Assembly (NCBI GenBank): GCA_046092445.1
Contig: JBJTDR010000052.1
Span: 1 to 16,533 of the forward strand
From: CAIUPE01 sp046092445
GTDB taxonomy: Bacteria > Pseudomonadota > Alphaproteobacteria > Rhizobiales > Beijerinckiaceae
Direction of reading: 5' to 3'
DNA length: 16,533 nt
The position numbers were made by a program, and so were the translations under genes. A model generated the notes under the pieces. The model ran no database searches, was not told the DNA's origin, and saw only the letters and a list, made by a program, of their open reading frames with translations. This document shows positions 14,701-16,533 of this stretch, piece by piece; the stretch's first letter is position 1; every line of letters starts with the position of its first letter.

Positions 14701-14804
14701 CGGGCGGGCCGAATTACCTCGCCCGTTTCACGCTCGAGCAGACGGTGACGGTGAATACGGCGGCGGCTGGCGGGAATGCGAGTTTGATTGCGATGGGGGA
14801 GTGA
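11715..14804 (+). CDS. putA: Bifunctional proline dehydrogenase / L-glutamate gamma-semialdehyde dehydrogenase PutA
   Basis: PutA oxidises proline to glutamate in two steps: an FAD-dependent proline dehydrogenase passes electrons to quinone, then an NAD-dependent aldehyde dehydrogenase acts on the channelled semialdehyde. At 1029 residues this is the short, branch A form, like the roughly 1000-residue Bradyrhizobium enzyme. There is no N-terminal ribbon-helix-helix domain. The proline dehydrogenase barrel (about 180-475) shows SVKLSALHPRYE (234-245), DAEEADRLE (277-285), RLVKGAYWDTEVKRAQERG (338-356) and FATHNA (391-396). The aldehyde dehydrogenase part (about 555-1010) shows ISPWNFP (683-689), FTGSTE (760-765), ETGG with E787 and GQRC with catalytic C821. 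The C-terminal PFGGSRLSGTGPKAGGPNYL is typical. It is controlled, by inference, by the divergent Lrp-type gene. It ends 7 bases from convergent hemH. Confidence 0.97.
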   Translation: MSSFSPFRAPFTPDDAALARVLLERSNLPAATDKRIDQRASGLIDAIRSQATGLGGVEDLLREYSLSTQEGLALMVLAEALLRVPDGATADKLVEDKLGQGDFAHHETRSDALLVSASAWALGITARVIRPGETPEGILATMVKRLGLPTVRGATRQAMRVLGSHFVLGQTIGEALDRARSGSGRLFRYSFDMLGEGARSQEDAERYAQSYRDAIDAIGKAAGDAALPERPGISVKLSALHPRYEWVSRERVMAELVPVLLDLARQAKAYDLNFTVDAEEADRLELSLDVIAAVFADPSLAGWSGFGLAIQAYQKRALAVIDWIDGLAGSLGRTMMVRLVKGAYWDTEVKRAQERGLQDYPVFTRKAMTDLNYVACAERLLKARPRLYPQFATHNALTVATILETAGSLDGFEFQRLHGMGDALYRRLLDSEPGLACRTYAPVGGHADLLAYLVRRLLENGANSSFVSVAADPTVPVTTLLTRPAAIIGVAEAARHPKVPLPVDLYGAERRNSGGMEFGHAESFAGLQDEIKHGTGDAPRHAAALIDGKERSGTGRLVVSPIDHALSVGTVAEATPELADAAIDAARRGFRAFAALPTEERARALEKAADLLEARRGSFLHLLQLEAGKTLDDALSEVREAVDFCRYYAEEARRVCGEGILLPGPTGEENRLVHRGRGVFVCISPWNFPLAIFLGQVSAALAAGNSVIAKPAEQTPLIAFAAVKLLLEAGIPASALQLVPGNGAIGARLVAHPRIDGVAFTGSTETAWRINRALAAKDGPIVPLIAETGGINAMIVDATALPEQVTDDVVVSAFRSAGQRCSALRLLCVQDDIADKMIAMIKGAAMELRIGDPRDPAVHIGPVIDAAAKANLDTHCETMRGKTRFHYEGQVPEIGTFVAPTMIELNAITNLTREVFGPVLHIVRWKASEFEALLDAIDALGYGLTLGVHSRIDTTIDRIVARLDTGNCYINRSMIGAVVGTQPFGGSRLSGTGPKAGGPNYLARFTLEQTVTVNTAAAGGNASLIAMGE

Positions 14805-14811
14805 GGGGCTC

Positions 14812-15876
14812 CTAAATCCACCCGCCGAGTTCGCGGCGGACGACGGTTTCGATCACGTCGATGCCTTCGGACGAGTCGTTCAGGCAGGGGACATAGGCGA
14901 ATTTCTCGCCGCCGTGGTGCATGAAATGCTCGCAATTCTCGCCTTCGATTTCCTCGAGCGTTTCGAGGCAATCGGAAGCGAAGCCCGGGGCGATGACGAG
15001 GACTTTCTTGATGCCGCGGGCAGGCAATTCGCCCATCGTGTCGATCAGATAGGGCTTCAGCCATTCATCGCCGCCAAAGCGTGACTGGAAGCAGACCATG
15101 AATTTGTCTTTGTCGAGGCCGAGTTCCTCGCGCAGGAGACGCCCTGTTTTCATGCATTGGCAATGATAGGGATCGCCCTTGAGCAGGTATTTTTTCGGCA
15201 CGCCGTGGAAGGACGCCACGATCATGTCGGGCTCGAAATCGAGGGAGGCGCGTTTGGCGCGAACGGTTTCGGCCAGCGCCTTGATATAGGCAGGATCATC
15301 ATGCCAGGGGGCGGCAACGCGCACGCTCGGCTGCCAGCGCATTTTCATGAGGGTTTCGAAGGCTTTGTCGCAGGCGGTAGCCGACGTTGCGGCGCAGGAT
15401 TGCGGATAGAGCGGGACCAGCAGAATACGATCACAGCCCTGCGCCATCAGGGCCTTGATGCGCTCCGGCGTCGAGGGATTGCCATAGCGCATGCCCCAAT
15501 CGACCACAATGCGGTCATCGACCAAGGCGAGGCGCTCGGCAAGCTTTTCGGCCTGCGAGCGGGTGATGGTTTTGAGGGGGCTCTCATTGCGCTGCTTGTT
15601 CCAGATCGTGTCGTAATCCTTGCCTTTGGCGCCGGGACGGACCGTGAGGATGATGAGATTGAGGATCGGCCACCAGATCAGGCGCGGCACTTCGATGACG
15701 CGCTGATCGGACAGGAATTCCTTGAGATAGCGCCGCATGGACCAGTAATCGGTGGCGTCGGGCGTGCCCAGATTGAGCAGCAGGACGCCGACCTTGCCGA
15801 TGCGGACGACGGGATGTCCGTCTGGCAGAGGGCCAACGGCCTTGTAAGCGGCGTCAGGGCGGGCCATCACGTTCAT
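14812..15876 (-). CDS. hemH: Ferrochelatase HemH
   Basis: Ferrochelatase inserts Fe(II) into protoporphyrin IX, the last step of the protoporphyrin-dependent heme pathway, usually at the inner face of the membrane. The protein has 354 residues from the ATG at 15876, a normal length. Signatures are GVLLLNLGTPD (30-40), the SFHGVPKKY segment with metal-binding His224, and GFASDCLETLEEI (298-310) with conserved Glu305. Several cysteines occur (the CQC pair near 239-241, and C303, C315, C331). Some alphaproteobacterial ferrochelatases carry a [2Fe-2S] cluster, but I cannot tell whether these cysteines bind one. An upstream in-frame ATG at 15888 is less likely because GGAG is correctly spaced only for 15876. 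It is convergent with putA, with 7 bases between the stops. No Irr-type iron box was recognised upstream. Confidence 0.96.
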   Translation of the reverse strand: MNVMARPDAAYKAVGPLPDGHPVVRIGKVGVLLLNLGTPDATDYWSMRRYLKEFLSDQRVIEVPRLIWWPILNLIILTVRPGAKGKDYDTIWNKQRNESPLKTITRSQAEKLAERLALVDDRIVVDWGMRYGNPSTPERIKALMAQGCDRILLVPLYPQSCAATSATACDKAFETLMKMRWQPSVRVAAPWHDDPAYIKALAETVRAKRASLDFEPDMIVASFHGVPKKYLLKGDPYHCQCMKTGRLLREELGLDKDKFMVCFQSRFGGDEWLKPYLIDTMGELPARGIKKVLVIAPGFASDCLETLEEIEGENCEHFMHHGGEKFAYVPCLNDSSEGIDVIETVVRRELGGWI

Positions 15877-15882
15877 TCTCAA

Positions 15883-15886
15883 CTCC
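15883..15886 (-). promoter_or_regulatory. Ribosome binding site of hemH
   Basis: GGAG on the minus strand is 6 bases before the ATG at 15876. It overlaps the alternative ATG at 15888, which has no such site, and so decides the start. Confidence 0.65.
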
Positions 15887-15929
15887 ATTGTGCCATGCGG
15901 GACTGCTCCCGTCGGATCAGGCGGCGCTC

Positions 15930-15935
15930 ATTATA
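15930..15935 (-). promoter_or_regulatory. Possible -10 box of the hemH promoter
   Basis: A perfect TATAAT on the minus strand lies 53 bases before the hemH ATG, inside the 126-base gap to the upstream gene. The hexamer 17 bases upstream (ATCCGG) is a poor -35; TTGGCA is present but at a 23-base spacing. The site is plausible but unproven. Confidence 0.35.
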
Positions 15936-16008
15936 TGGACTTGACCCGCCATCCGGATTGCCAATGGCCTGATTTCTGCGCGCAAGACAAGGGGATGACG
16001 TGCGACGA

Positions 16009-16024
16009 GGCGGATTATTCCGCC
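16009..16024 (-). other. Perfect hairpin containing the stop codon of the oxidoreductase gene
   Basis: GGCGGA and TCCGCC are exact inverted copies around TTAT. The minus-strand TAA stop (16017-16015) lies in the loop. No T-run follows on the minus strand, so it is not a standard intrinsic terminator. It may slow RNA decay or be chance. Confidence 0.3.
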
Positions 16025-16533
16025 GCCATAGCCTGTTGCGGGATCACGCTACGGAATTTTTCGAGCAAGGCAGCCTCCTCCTTGAGGACGAGGACGAGGT
16101 TGCGCTCCTTCACATGACCGAATCCGCGGATTTTTTCGGGCAGGGAGGCAATTTCAACGGCCGTTTTATGGTTGAGCGGCGTCAGCCCGGTGATGAGTTC
16201 GCCGAGGTGCTTCTCGTAGGTGCGGATCAAGTGGCGCTCGGTGCGGCGTTCCCTGGTATAGCCGAACGGATCGAGCGGCGTGCCGCGCAGGAATTTGAAC
16301 GGCGCGAGCAGCCGGAAGGCGAGCATCATGCGCGGGCCGTAGCTTTGTTTGACGGGCAGGCCCTTGGCGTCCTTTTTACCGCGCAATGGCGGCGCGAGAT
16401 GAAATTCGAGGCGCATCTTGCCCTCGAACTGGCTTTTCAGCTGCTTCATGAAGGAGCCATCCGTATAGAGGCGGGCGACTTCATACTCGTCCTTGTAGGC
16501 CATGAGCTTGAAAAGGGAGCGGGTAACGGCTTC
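16015..16533 (-). CDS. Indolepyruvate ferredoxin oxidoreductase, C-terminal part only
   Basis: The last 172 codons of a gene that begins beyond the right edge. The frame is open through the edge, and the first visible residues EAVTRSLFKLMAYKDEYEVARLY match the C-terminal region of the large fused indolepyruvate ferredoxin oxidoreductase found in many Proteobacteria (about 1150 residues in full). Later motifs are FHLAPPLRGKKDAKG, GPRMMLAFRLLAPFKFLRGT and GFGHVKERNL. The full enzyme uses thiamine diphosphate and Fe-S clusters to decarboxylate aryl pyruvates to aryl-acetyl-CoA with ferredoxin as acceptor. The catalytic domains are outside the window, so activity cannot be judged here. The Met at 16503 is internal, not the start. 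It lies upstream of hemH on the same strand, separated by 138 bases from the chosen hemH start. Confidence 0.85.
   Translation of the reverse strand, partial: EAVTRSLFKLMAYKDEYEVARLYTDGSFMKQLKSQFEGKMRLEFHLAPPLRGKKDAKGLPVKQSYGPRMMLAFRLLAPFKFLRGTPLDPFGYTRERRTERHLIRTYEKHLGELITGLTPLNHKTAVEIASLPEKIRGFGHVKERNLVLVLKEEAALLEKFRSVIPQQAMAAE

Noticed and set aside
15889..16014. Search for an Irr/iron-control type box or riboswitch upstream of hemH
   Set aside because: No such motif was seen in the 126 bases; only a TATAAT and a small hairpin around 15893-15910 occur.

Overview
The window reads as chromosomal DNA from a GC-rich alphaproteobacterium, most likely of the Hyphomicrobiales (Rhizobiales) type. 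The evidence is the linked set cobT, cobS, a short J-domain protein and bolA; a PutA that lacks the ribbon-helix-helix DNA-binding domain and has a divergent Lrp-family regulator instead; an alphaproteobacterial-type ferrochelatase; and the end of a fused indolepyruvate ferredoxin oxidoreductase. Species cannot be named from this. I see no insertion sequence, phage gene, tRNA, rRNA, CRISPR array or sign of recent transfer. Genes are densely packed, and the longest stretch without a gene is about 160 bases.

Layout, left to right. (1) 1-4061, minus strand: a J-domain protein, then cobS and cobT (the AAA+ and MIDAS subunits of aerobic cobaltochelatase), then a small exported protein cut by the left edge. 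(2) 4158-4424, plus: bolA, divergent from the J-domain gene. (3) 4438-6389: two EamA/DMT transporters, transcribed divergently. (4) 5505-9415, plus: a tight run of DMT transporter, a COG0523/CobW GTPase with a very histidine-rich linker, and a FATP-type long-chain acyl-CoA synthetase. (5) 9412-11588, minus: an Lrp-type regulator and a second, medium-chain-like acyl-CoA synthetase. The latter meets the FATP-type gene tail to tail, and the two stop codons share one CTAG. (6) 11715-14804, plus: putA (proline to glutamate), divergent from the Lrp gene across a very AT-rich spacer with two perfect inverted repeats. (7) 14812-16533, minus: hemH, and the C-terminal end of an indolepyruvate ferredoxin oxidoreductase.

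How they fit together. CobS and CobT work with CobN, which is not in this window, to insert cobalt into the corrin ring. HemH inserts iron into protoporphyrin. BolA proteins act with monothiol glutaredoxins in Fe-S and iron handling, and the CobW-family GTPase is probably a metal chaperone. The window is therefore rich in metal and tetrapyrrole functions, though in separate transcription units. The Lrp regulator very probably controls putA, and the spacer repeats are its likeliest operators. The two acyl-CoA ligases activate fatty or other carboxylic acids for catabolism or lipid synthesis.

I did not find a convincing new multi-gene system. The most interesting items are the paired palindromes between the Lrp gene and putA, the grouping of transporter, His-rich CobW GTPase and FATP-type ligase, and an operator-like inverted repeat at the promoter of the second acyl-CoA synthetase.
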